Made by a program: the position numbers and the translations under genes
Notes under the pieces: model-generated
What the model saw: the letters and a program-made list of their open reading frames with translations, nothing else
Told to the model about the DNA's origin: nothing
Databases searched by the model: none
Shown: positions 12,398-21,892 of the stretch, piece by piece
How positions within the stretch are numbered: the stretch's first letter is position 1
How the letters are laid out: every line of letters begins with the position of its first letter
Assembly (NCBI RefSeq): GCF_963576675.1
Contig: NC_088913.1
Span: 26,553,001 to 26,617,000 of the forward strand
Direction of reading: 5' to 3'
Origin: Euphorbia lathyris
Lineage: Eukaryota > Streptophyta > Magnoliopsida > Malpighiales > Euphorbiaceae
DNA length: 64,000 bases

Positions 12398-12583
12398 GTA
12401 GGGCGGCCCGGTCGCACTACGCGTCCCCGCTGAGCGAGGGTCCGGGGAGGGGTCCCACCACAAGGGTGTACTGGGGGCAAGCCTTCCCCTACCAATTTAT
12501 TTTGGCAAGAGGCCGCTCCTAAGACTCGAACCCGTGACCTCTTGGTCACACGACAACAACGTTTACCGTTGCGCCAAGAGATA
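12398..12583 (-). mobile_element. Au-like SINE
   Basis: On the minus strand a tRNA-derived head carries a pol III A box TGGCGCAACGG (plus-strand 12566-12576) and B box GGTTCGAGTC (12523-12532). Then follow GGTCACGGGTTCGAG, GCCTCTTGCC, CCCTTGTGGT and the GC-rich CCCTCCCCGGACCCTCGCTC end, closing at GACCGGGCCGCCC. This succession matches the plant Au SINE family from memory. It is 5' complete to the A box. No clear target duplication was found. The ORF across it on the minus strand is spurious. Confidence 0.85.
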
Positions 12584-13018
12584 TGATATTTTGGTGAAGG
12601 GTTAAGTTTATAGAAAAGAGGTAAAAGGTGTTTGGGAAAAAAAAATTCCTGGAAAAATCATCTGTCTTGTTCCTGATACTACAGTTGCGGAACCTGATAT
12701 GCAATTTTCTTGAAAAATTTCCTTGCCCTTCTGATGTATTTGCATGCTGAATTTCTTTTCTGTAGACTCCTTCTACGAATTTATAGATGATCAAATCTCT
12801 AATTTATCTTCTTGAGAAAACTTGGATTTTTTTTTATTCCTGTTTATCTGCAAACATTAAATAACAACGAGGATTTAGTCCTAGTGACCATCCTCAATAA
12901 ATAAATAAAAACTATAAAATAAATAAATAGATATATAAACCAAGGTTCGAAATAAAACACGAAAAACATAAATTTTTATTAAAAATTTGGCGTTTCCCCG
13001 GCAACGGCGCCAAAAACT
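12584..13018 (-). mobile_element. Internal 5' end of an Athila/Tat-like Ty3/gypsy element, with PBS
   Basis: The primer binding site on the minus strand (plus coordinates 12995-13012) reads TGGCGCCGTTGCCGGGGA, the exact complement of the 3' end of plant tRNA-Asp, the primer of Athila/Tat elements. It lies 6 bp inside the LTR end. The sequence further inside (to the SINE) holds only short frames with no gag similarity, so the element is decayed or non-autonomous. The opposite LTR was not identified. Confidence 0.75.
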
Positions 13019-14579
13019 TGTTGAGCGATTTCCGCAAGTGCACAGTTTCGCTTGTAGTAATAAAAAAGATATTGATCCCACAGGGAAAGCTTTTTCAACA
13101 AAAACTTATTTAAGTGTAGTTTAAATACGACTTTAAGGTTTATAAAATAGATAAACATTATTTGAAATTGGTTTTGAGACTTGAAATTGGTTTTGAGATT
13201 TGAAATTGGTTTTGAGATTGATTGAATAAGAATTAGGGTAGAATGTATAGAATGTTAGAAATCAATTCTGTTTTAAGTTTGAATTACTAAACAGAAATGT
13301 TTAGTATTTAGAAAAAGAGAATAAAGGTTTTTTTAGTTTGCATTAAGCAAAGAAAACAATTTTAAACTTTGTCAATTATAAATATGAAATATCATGAACT
13401 CCTTCAATGTATTGGACCTTGAACTGCAGTCAATCTTTCAGCAAAGAATCGCTGCCTTAACCAACCTAGTACTTATCTTTAACTTTAAAAGTACGAACTT
13501 GCTTAAGTTGTTCAACAAAGTTTCCTTGTAATGATTTTGAATTTAACTACGTTTTAATGAAAACATCAGAACCCACTTCCAATCCTTCTCAGAAGTGCTA
13601 CATAAAAATGAATTGAAGAGAATAAACTTTATTAGATTAAATGTGAATTGATACAAGTTTATAGAGTGAAATCGCATGTAAACTTTCGACGACTTGCAAG
13701 TGAAAGGTTGTCAATTCTTTCCTTGGGTTTCGTTAGAGTTTGTCAGACTCTGGGGCGGATCCTCTTACTAATTCTGCTCGTTGAATCTTCGGAATGGAGA
13801 ATAATTTCATCTACCACCAAAATGTAAACTAATATAAACAGATCTTAATCTAAATCTAATTGCTAATGTGTTTGTAATTATTTGGTAAACAACTTGTGTA
13901 CGACAAGATGCCTTTTACAAAATTGAACTCTAATCTCTGACTCATTTCTGAGTCAAAGTTTCTACATAAACTTTGCTCTAATCTTAATTCTCAATCTACA
14001 TCTTTTCTCTCCATATCAACTCTTTATTTATAGATGTTGAAGAGTCATAATTGAAGTGATGTGTCTATTGTGAAGAGTCGTATCCGTTGTTAAGGGTTGT
14101 GTCCATTGGTTAAGAGACATTTCTATCCACCCGAACAGACATATTTCTTGGAATTTAAACATGTGAAATTCATGTAGACATTAATTCTGAACTTGCCGAG
14201 AATGGTGAATCTCAACCGAGATTAGGGGAGTAAAATTTTGGTCTTCGGAACGCAAGATGAAGGAGCTGGAGTCAGCGTGTCGCGGCCGAGAATAAGGAAT
14301 CTTGGTCGCGACTCGGGAGTTTTTTCCCGACTCCGGCTTCGTTTCCCGTCCTTGTTTCGGTGCGTTTGATTTTCTTCGTCTTTGACTCTTTTCGTAGGGT
14401 TTTTCCTTCGTTTTTGATATGTTTTCGTTTCTATTTGGATTTTACCAAATATTTAGGTACCTTGCATGAAAGAAACATATTTAGACGTAAAAGTACTCTA
14501 AATAGATATAATCAACATCATTTCGTAGCAAAACTGATGTAAATATTAATGATATTTTAGGTATATTTTGGGCTTAACA
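13019..14579 (-). mobile_element. LTR of the Athila/Tat-like element
   Basis: On the plus strand it begins TGTTGAGC and ends GCTTAACA, near-perfect terminal inverted repeats; the inner end abuts the tRNA-Asp primer site. A minus-strand TATA box CTATAAATAAAG lies at 14021-14033. Internal hairpins (CGTGTCGCGGCCGAG, near 14275) resemble those at 10066. The outer end is confirmed independently: homology to the last exon of the gene at 19.5 kb starts at the very next base. ATTAG at 14580-14584 is the expected right-hand target duplication. Confidence 0.8.
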
Positions 14580-14684
14580 ATTAGAAGGATCAAGTACGGA
14601 CCATAGGGCAGTATACAATGCAAAGAAAATTGAAATCATAGCTTGTTTTCGTAGGGCTTTTACCGAACTTGATCGAATTAGGAA
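14580..14684 (+). pseudogene. Last exon of the left copy of a tandem-duplicated gene, interrupted
   Basis: Aligns base by base with 19663-19767 in the right copy (shared AAGTACGGACC, GAAATCA, TACCGAACTTGATCGAATTA). The frame is open across the fragment (STDH..., then ...FTELDRIR). It is cut on the left by the Athila/Tat-like LTR and on the right by the solo LTR at 14685. It resumes at 18222, where a TAG stop and a 3' flank follow, again similar to the right copy. It is therefore the C-terminus of a paralog destroyed by two retroelement insertions. The function of the family is unknown. Confidence 0.8.
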
Positions 14685-15499
14685 TGTAGATACCCATTTT
14701 TATCCGGATCAATTTTTAAGTTTTTAATAAATTTCACTCAAAATTTGAACAATTCATGAATTATCCAGAATATATGGTATTATCTCGAAAATAATTTATT
14801 GGAAAAAAATTGTGCTATTAAGGCTAATTTGTCATATTTCGGTATAAATCGGTAAAAATGTCGAATTACATTCAAAATGTGACTTAATATAATTAAGGTA
14901 CAATTTTAACCTGTTATGAATTTTATTCGAGATATGTGAAGTATTTTGAATAAAATTGAATTTGCTTGAATTCGAGTTATAATTTATTAATTAAAGTTCG
15001 GATGTCAATCAATCGAATTAACATTCAATGCTTATTTATTTGTCGTAAACTATATTTAGAAACGCCTATAGTCTGAATTGCAAATTATGATGTAACATCG
15101 TATATTAAAAGTTAAAGTTAATATTGACTTTGGTTACGATTTATATTATAATTAAACGTTTAGAATATAGTTGATTTCTAAATAACGAATTATGACAAAT
15201 GGATTCAAAAATTGAGAAGTTAATAAATTAACGACAAATAAACGCTTAAAAATGGAATTTTTTTTTTGTAATAAATAAATATTGCATTATTAATATAAAT
15301 ATTTCTCTTTGTTATTTTTGTTTTACAGTAATTTTGACGGATCCAAAGACCCGCTCCTCAATGTCAAAGATACCCGAAGATGCTCACTTTAAAATTGAAG
15401 ACAATTTTTATATCCCGAAAAGCAAGATCAGAATGCACACTCGATTCAAGAATATTCTAAAAAGTGATCAAATCATATTCAAATGACTGAGTTATCTCG

Positions 15500-15880
15500 T
15501 TGCGGTACAAGTCCAATAAATCGGAAGTTCGGAGAATTATTCGTACGAGTCCAACAAATCAGAAGTTTGGAGAATTATTCGTACGAGTCCGACAAAATCC
15601 AAAGCACGGATAATTGTCAGTTCAAGTCCAATTCCAAAGCACGGATAATTGTCAGTTCAAGTCTGATATATTCCCAAAGCACGAGTAACTATCAGTTGAG
15701 GCCTAATAAATTCGAAAGCTCGGGATTTTGTCCGTACAAGTCCAACGGAGTTTGCTCGGGTCAGAATTAATTCAAATTCAATCTGGATCCACATCAAGCT
15801 CGGGTCAGAAATAATTCAAATTCAGCCCGAGTCCACATCAAAGTTCGGGTCATAAATAATTCAATCACGGTCCACGTCAA
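15500..15880 (+). repeat. Degenerate tandem repeats within the solo LTR
   Basis: Units of the type GGAGAATTATTCGTACGAGT (2 copies), then CAAAGCACGGATAATTGTCA (3 copies), then GCTCGGGTCAGAAATAATTC (3 copies). They create an open frame of 95 codons with no domain. Confidence 0.7.
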
Positions 15881-17504
15881 ATTCTTGTCAGAATTCAGTC
15901 CAGCAGCGTGAGTCCGCGAAAAATCACAATTACAATGACCAAATGACATTTTTACCAAAAAAAATCAATAATTCAACAGAGATGATCTCATTCAGCAGGC
16001 ATTGAGAAGTGAAAATGGGTAAACAAATTCACGAATCAACCCTCAAGGATACAGTAGGAAATAGGGAAAAATGATGAAACTCAATAATTCACAGCAAAAT
16101 TTTCACTAGGAGAGGTTGGGAGAAAAGATTGAAATTTTTATCACTGTAATAGGATAGTTTCACTGTAACACAGAAGAATGCAAAAGAAAGAGGAAGATGT
16201 TCTTTTTTCCTAACACTGTAACACCAGATAATCAATCAAAAGAGCAAGGTTAACACATTTCCATAGAAGTGAGGATCGAGCCAACCCAGCAAACATCTTA
16301 AACCAAAGCAATAGAATAGGATCGCGACCAACCCAAGGAGAAGCGAAATCGGAAAAGAGAGAGAGAGGACAAACCGTAATCTTACCTTGCATGTAGGAAT
16401 AGAGACCGATTAGAACTCCTCAGGCAGCCAAGGACATCATCGGAGTAAACCGGTCATCGCCGGAAGCCCGAGATTGTCCGACCAAACTCAGGGAGTTCTG
16501 ATTAAAACGAAACAATGCCATGGAATCCGTCTAGGAGAACCCGAGAGAGAGTTGAGGAGAGTGAGAACGGAAAGAAATCTGGCCGGAATCTAGGGGACCG
16601 GCGAAGGAAAACGATCACGATAAAAGGGAAGGGAGGTGAGTGATCGGAATAGGAGAGTGGGTAGAGAGAAGAAGAATCACGGAAATGAGAGAAGTGAGAA
16701 GAGTTGGGAAATAGATTAGTAATTTGGGGGTTTAGGAATTAATTAGTAATTGGGTCTTTTGATTTGTTTTTTTTCCCGTTTTTGATGGGCCGAAATTGTA
16801 AATGGAAGCCCACTATGATTTATTAGATAAGATCTAATTACATTAGATTAAGCTTGGTTTAATAACACTAATTTAGTCTAATTGCACGGTTTCGTGTATC
16901 GGTAATCCGTGATAATTAACTGTATACCATTCTCTTATTGACGTCGTAAATAAATTGGGCTAAAAAAAAAATAATGTAGATAATTAAGATTATTTCCTCC
17001 GAGGATAAGATACGGGTTAATTCGGGACGAGATTAGTTCATTAAGCGATTATAAATTATATTTTTAACTCGTTCTTATCATTGTTGATGAGTGATCAAAT
17101 TTTTGGGACCGATTTAGCCTAATGAAAATCACTTATTCATCCGTTTCGTTTCATTACAAATTAATTACATCCCCATTTGTTTAATTTTTCCGATTCGTGA
17201 AATAAATGTAAAAGCCTCGTATGTATGTGATATACACGACCCTAATGAAAAAAACAAGGGGTGATAATAATGTTGACTCGAAAAAAAGGGGTTAAATAAA
17301 TATGATATACAATTCTCTTAAATTAATATCAACCCAAGATACAGTATAAATCCGACGATACGCGCGAAAAAATTCTTCGATGAAGACAAAACTTTGCATC
17401 AGCTTCCGCTCGCTAAACATGAATATATATACGTGCCATGTACATTGCGCCCGGAAAAAATAATGAGTCGAATTTCGAGATGTTATCTTGAATCAATACA
17501 ATTA

Positions 17505-17872
17505 GTCAAACTAATTCGGCTCGATATGAAAACGTCATTCGAATTCGTAATTAAATTGAATCGATGTGAAAACGTCATTCAAATTTAGAATTAAAATTCG
17601 AATCGATGTGAAAACGTCATTCGAATTCATAATTAAATTAATTTGGATCGATGTGAAAACGTCATCCAAGTTTAAAACTAGAATTCGAATTGATGTGGAA
17701 ACGTTATTCGAATTCATAATTAATTAATTCGGATCGATGTGAAAACGTAATTCGAAAATCATAAACTAAATTAATTCGGATCGATGTGAAAACGTCGCTC
17801 GAATTTATAACCAAACTAATTCTAATCGATGTGAAAACGTTATTAGAATTCAAACTTAAACCCAATAACTGT
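17505..17872 (+). repeat. Tandem array, about 44 bp x 8, within the solo LTR
   Basis: Eight copies of TCGATGTGAAAACGTCATTC followed by GAATTCATAATTAAATTAA-like sequence, each with a few changes. Spacing between GTGAAAACGT cores is about 41-46 bp. The variable parts are also related, so it is a minisatellite and not a CRISPR array. Confidence 0.85.
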
Positions 17873-18221
17873 AAAACACGCACCGGTACCTGATTTATAT
17901 CGACAATTCAAAGCAAAGCAAATAGCAAACACGTAATATCACAATAGTACCGATACGTCGGACGGGGTAGGGTGAGATCACGTCTCTTCCCTACACGTAA
18001 CCGGAAAAACGAACTTTGAATCTCTATGAAGACCGTCCTTACCAAAACCAAACCATACAGCGTCAATCTAAACAGATAGGGCGACCAATCACGTCCGCAC
18101 ACACATATTTCCAAGTGATGATTGGTGGCGACTCGAAACCTTCAAAAAACGAAAAAGGCAGATCGAGCCGGCCACGCACCCCCACCAGCGAGAAAACCGG
18201 AAGCCAGGGTGCAACAAGGAA

Positions 18222-18322
18222 AATATTGTATGAGTAGAAGTACAATTAAGCAAATTCTCATGTTAGTTTTTAACCTTTAACTTCATTCTCCGTTTTGTGT
18301 TTGAACAATTTCAAATTAATTT
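18222..18322 (+). pseudogene. End and 3' flank of the left gene copy
   Basis: Continues the exon broken at 14684: a few codons to TAG (near 18235), then AAGCAAATTCTCATGTTA and TTTTGTGTTTGAACAA, matching the 3' flank of the right copy at 19790-19860. This places the left paralog immediately upstream of the right paralog in the same orientation. Confidence 0.75.
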
Positions 18323-18517
18323 ATGGCAAATTACTTTATAATTTTTACTTTGTTCATGTTAGTTTTGCTAACAAATGAAGTCTGGATTACTCTTGCCCAA
18401 GATGAATACCCTTCACAGTTTCACATTCACAGTTCACTCTGGCTTACTTTTGCCCAAGATGCATATCCTTCACATGATTTCTTAATAAATTTGAATGATT
18501 CGTATTGTTTTTCATAA
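18323..18517 (+). CDS. Small ORF with N-terminal hydrophobic signal, unrecognised
   Basis: A 64-residue ORF. Residues 1-25 (MANYFIIFTLFMLVLLTNEV...) form a typical secretory signal peptide, with a plausible cleavage after TLA before QDEYPS. The next part contains an internal repeat, WITLAQDEYPS then WLTFAQDAYPS, also visible in the DNA (TTGCCCAAGATGMATAYCCTTCAC twice). No cysteine framework is present, so it is not a defensin-like peptide as it stands. It may be exon 1 of the downstream gene or a separate secreted peptide. Confidence 0.4.
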   Translation: MANYFIIFTLFMLVLLTNEVWITLAQDEYPSQFHIHSSLWLTFAQDAYPSHDFLINLNDSYCFS

Positions 18518-18719
18518 GATTTCCGCTTAAGTTCATAAGTGTGGCTGAAATTTGTATACCCATTGTAGGACGCGTGTGGAAAATCGACCCAAAAGCGTTC
18601 CTGGTAATCATTCCTTATTGAATTGTTTTTTATTTTATGTTTTACTCTTTGCAAATTATATATTTACTATTGAATCCTCATACAATGCTATGTTTGAACC
18701 CCATAATAAATCTCCAGCC

Positions 18720-19172
18720 ATGTCTACTGTTAGAGTTCCTCTTGATAGATTTTTAACGCAAACCCTAGATACACTTCAATTACCAGATTTCGTTTCAAGA
18801 ACTACAATCGAAAACAGAAATTTCATAGTGGCTGTCTCTTTCATGTACAAAAGAATAGAAAATGAGCTTGCATGCTATCATACTATCGTCAGTGAGCCAT
18901 CAGCATCTGAACCTGATGCCCGATGGGATGCTTGCAAGAAATCAATGCACTTTCTTAAAGGCAAACACCAATTGATCTTTGAAGACTACAGCCACAAAGA
19001 AATAGAGAAGATTAAATCCTATGGTCAAGCTGTTTTTGCAATGCAAGTGTCTGAAGACAGGCGAGATTATAAAGTGGATAAAAAATTAAATAGGGTTATA
19101 CTTAAGGGAAACAAAAATGTCCTTCGTCTAGTAGACCGAATCCACATTGCTTTAATGGATTCACTTGAATAG
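18720..19172 (+). CDS. Unrecognised protein, exon of the right gene copy
   Basis: The frame is open from 18552, but the upstream part reads like intron. The start at 18720 (GCCATGTC, MSTVRVPLDRFL...) is favoured; 18690 (MFEPHN...) is possible. About 150 residues, charged and helical in character (DARWDACKKSMHFLKGKHQ, later NRVILKGNKNVLRLVDRIHI), ending at a TAG. Codon use and conservation cannot be judged from one copy. No domain was recognised. It lies between the small signal-peptide ORF and the dsRNA-binding-like exon in the same orientation, with intron-like T-rich DNA on both sides. Confidence 0.5.
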   Translation: MSTVRVPLDRFLTQTLDTLQLPDFVSRTTIENRNFIVAVSFMYKRIENELACYHTIVSEPSASEPDARWDACKKSMHFLKGKHQLIFEDYSHKEIEKIKSYGQAVFAMQVSEDRRDYKVDKKLNRVILKGNKNVLRLVDRIHIALMDSLE

Positions 19173-19453
19173 ATATGTACTAGGGCGTTTTCCCTTTCTC
19201 CTTGTTTTTTCTAACAATATAGTAGGTTGTTGTTTGATGTATGTGTTTACTATATAAATCATATTTTCTTGTTCTCCTTATGTTTACCTTATTTCTTATA
19301 TTAATATTCGACCTTTTTTTTGTTTTTATAACCGATTTCTTAGATGAATACCATTACATTCAAAAATTCGGATATATTGAAGGAGGCAGTTCAGCAACTG
19401 TCTTTGCAAGAGCCAATACACGAATTCACTAACTAGGTTAAGATTTCCCACAG

Positions 19454-19777
19454 AAGTTCATATGTAACACAGTTCTCTTCTTAAATGAAGCCCCATTTCA
19501 AATTAAATACACCGGTGAAAGCTGTGTTTCTGAAAGTGTGGCAATGGAAAAGGCTGCACTAGTATGTCTGAACTTTCTCAATTGGCATAAAAAAGTTGAG
19601 ATTAAGGACTACAATTATGCTGAATTAAGGGGGAGGAAGAGAAACTTATCTAATTTGATAGCAAGATTAGAACAAACAAGTACGGACCGATGGGCAATAT
19701 ACGATAGAAAGAAAACTGAAATCAAGGAAATGTACAACAGGGTTTATACCGAACTTGATCGAATTATAGGGAAATAA
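19454..19777 (+). CDS. C-terminal exon, dsRNA-binding-domain-like, right gene copy
   Basis: A good branch/acceptor lies upstream (CACTAAC, then TTTCCCACAG at 19444-19453). From 19454 the frame is open: KFICNTVLFLNEAPFQIKYT, G-E-S-C-V-S-E-S, then MEKAALVCLNFLNW. A beta-beta turn followed by S-x-x-x-A-x-x-x-AA-x-x-x-L-x-x-L is the pattern of the second half of a double-stranded-RNA-binding domain. A separate upstream segment (LKEAVQQLSLQEPIHEFT, 19370-19430) could be its first helix, but is in another frame or exon. The tail is charged and helical, ending ELDRIIGK. The end is duplicated at 14580. The dsRBD assignment is inference. Confidence 0.5.
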   Translation, partial: KFICNTVLFLNEAPFQIKYTGESCVSESVAMEKAALVCLNFLNWHKKVEIKDYNYAELRGRKRNLSNLIARLEQTSTDRWAIYDRKKTEIKEMYNRVYTELDRIIGK

Positions 19778-20492
19778 TGTCTGAATAGAAGTATATTTAA
19801 GCAAATTCTCATGTTACTTTTTAACTTTTTACTTCATTCTTCGGTTTGTGTTTGAACAACAACCACTATAATTATAATCATTTGGTTCTGGATTTGAATA
19901 TTACTATTGGATTCAATTCAGCTTTATTTCGATCCGAATCTACAGGCAAATCTAAATTAAAATAAAATCTTACGATTCCATTCAATCTTATGAAGTTGAA
20001 AACGAGGTAGAAAACCATAGTTAGAAATTCAAACTCATCTTCTCTACTTAGAAAACCATAGTACACTCTAAAAATAATATACATAATTGACTCTTAGTGA
20101 TTTAAGAATGACTAAGATATATCATCTCCAATAATACTCCTTATATTCACTTCTTATTTATTATTTTTTTTTATTGTTATTGTAATATTATTATTAATTG
20201 TTATATTTATCAATAATGTGAGGAAAGAGACTCATCAATAATAAATTATTAATAAAAAATGAAGTTAAGAGGAACTAAGAGGTGGAGAGAGGCTATCTAT
20301 TAATAGAGATGATGGATAGACTCTTAGTTATTTGAGGTGTTGAATTTTAAATCTCTCTCCATAAATTTTAACTTAAGAGCCAGATTATGAGGCTGTTGGA
20401 GATGCTCTAAGCTATTAAATAGAATCATTGTGAATTAGTTCTATTAGGATTGCATTTCCACTAGATTTGAATTTTAAGTACTTGGTTAATAT
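19778..20492. other. 3' flank of the right gene copy and AT-rich DNA
   Basis: The first 85 bases match the flank at 18222-18300. The rest is AT-rich without a gene and ends at the target site AATAT (20488-20492) of the Sirevirus-like element. Confidence 0.5.
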
Positions 20493-21830
20493 TGTTGAAA
20501 CACCTTTCCACATGATTTTATTTGACAAAATTATTTAAGTATAATTAAATATTCTAAAACACACTAAGTTTAAATGCTTTGATTTATTACACTAATGTGT
20601 TTGTTCAATGTTGAGTTAAATTGTTTATAAGACTTAAAGACTAAAAAGGCCAAAGCCCAATACGGAAGTCAAAGCCCAAGTCAAACATATCAAGACCATT
20701 CGGCCCGTGTGAGCAAAACGCTGCCGTTGTGTACAAAACGCAGCTCAGCATGAGAAGGATCGAGAAGACCTTCATTGACAACTTCGGAACGAAGCTGCTG
20801 AGTTGTATCGACAAAGAGTACAAGACAGCAGCTCAGCAAGAAGAACTTCCAGATAAAGTATTTCTACTTTGGGTAAAGTTCAGAAGACACAGAAAGCTGT
20901 CTAGTTAACTTTACCGCAAATGGAGAGACATTCTACCGGACTGACTAAAAGTTGCTCAGCACTGACCGAAGACAGAAGATGCTTGAATCTGATTGGCCAA
21001 GAGCACTGAGCAGCACTGAGTGACAACGACAGGAAGCCGTTTCCCTCCAACGGTTATTTCGAAATTTGAAATGACCGATGCCTCAGATGTCTCTATTAAT
21101 AGGGCCTTCAGTTGCTTCATTACACACAGATCTTCATCAAGCTATTACGCTGACCAAAATTCTACTCGAGTTCTGTGAGAAAAAGCAAAGCAAATACTTA
21201 CACCAAATTCCATATCTTTCGTGTAAAAGTCTAGAGTGATTATTCAATCATCTAAGGTGTCTTAGAAATTATTGTTTAGGACAATCATTTATCATTTCTA
21301 GAGATTAGAAAGGAGAGGCTGAGTACTCGGTTATAGTACTCAGCAAGTAGAATAGAAGTGAGTAGAGGTATAGAGGAAGGTACTTTTGTTATACTCAGCT
21401 TCTGATTTGTAAAGGGTTTGTTCTCTACCTTTAAAGAGCTCAGTAGAGGATTCTAAAATCTCGGAAGTGTTCCGGGGACAGGACATAGGTGGAGAGGCTG
21501 AACCTGGATAACTCCACTGAGTAACATCTTTCTATCCCTTAAACTCCTTTAATATATTGCTTGCTTAAAAACTGACTTAGTTAAAAAGTCACGCTGAGTT
21601 GTGCTTATTGAATATCTGAGTTTAGGAATAGACTCTAAGTGCTATCTCTTGACTCAAGTAAAGAAACTGACTTAGTCACTAGTTGACTAAGCTAGTATCT
21701 TGCTATTTACTCAGCGCCGCTGTTCCAAAACCTTTTTGTTAAAAAGTAGTCAGCCTTAACGGACGATAAAGTTTAAATAGTTCCTAACCCCCCCTTGGAA
21801 CTATACTTGTCATGTTATAAGGGACCAACA
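20493..21830 (+). repeat. 5' LTR of the Sirevirus-like element
   Basis: Begins TGTTGAAACACCTTTCC and ends GGGACCAACA. At the place of the TATA box it has TATTAATAG (21094-21102), where the 3' LTR has TATAAATAG. The ORF on its minus strand (20641) is not a gene. Confidence 0.92.
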
Positions 21831-21832
21831 AG

Positions 21833-21846
21833 TGGTATCAGAGCTT
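21833..21846 (+). other. Primer binding site, tRNA-iMet
   Basis: TGGTATCAGAGCTT two bases after the LTR, complementary to the 3' end of initiator methionine tRNA as in most plant copia elements. Confidence 0.9.
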
Positions 21847-21892
21847 AAAAGCTCACTGAACAAGATATAACTATCTTGAGCTGATCCCCACA

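Larger units (their letters stand above)
14685..18216 (+). mobile_element. Solo LTR, 3.5 kb, with AGGAA target duplication
   Basis: Starts TGTAGATACCCATTTTTATC, a common start of a plant gypsy LTR group, and ends GGGTGCAACA, with GGTGGCGACTC near its 3' end as in that group. Directly flanked by AGGAA at 14680-14684 and 18217-18221. Deleting the LTR and one AGGAA restores the alignment with the gene copy at 19.7 kb. There is no internal region, primer site or second LTR inside, so it most likely arose by LTR-LTR recombination. All ORFs inside (15483, 16210, 17394, 17908, 18016) lack domains and are not called. Confidence 0.85.

Noticed and set aside
12271..12549. 92-codon minus-strand ORF
   Set aside because: It lies across the SINE; its GC-rich part is the SINE body.
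17505..17872. CRISPR-like repeat array
   Set aside because: The spacers are as related to each other as the repeats, the unit is not palindromic, and the setting is a plant LTR.
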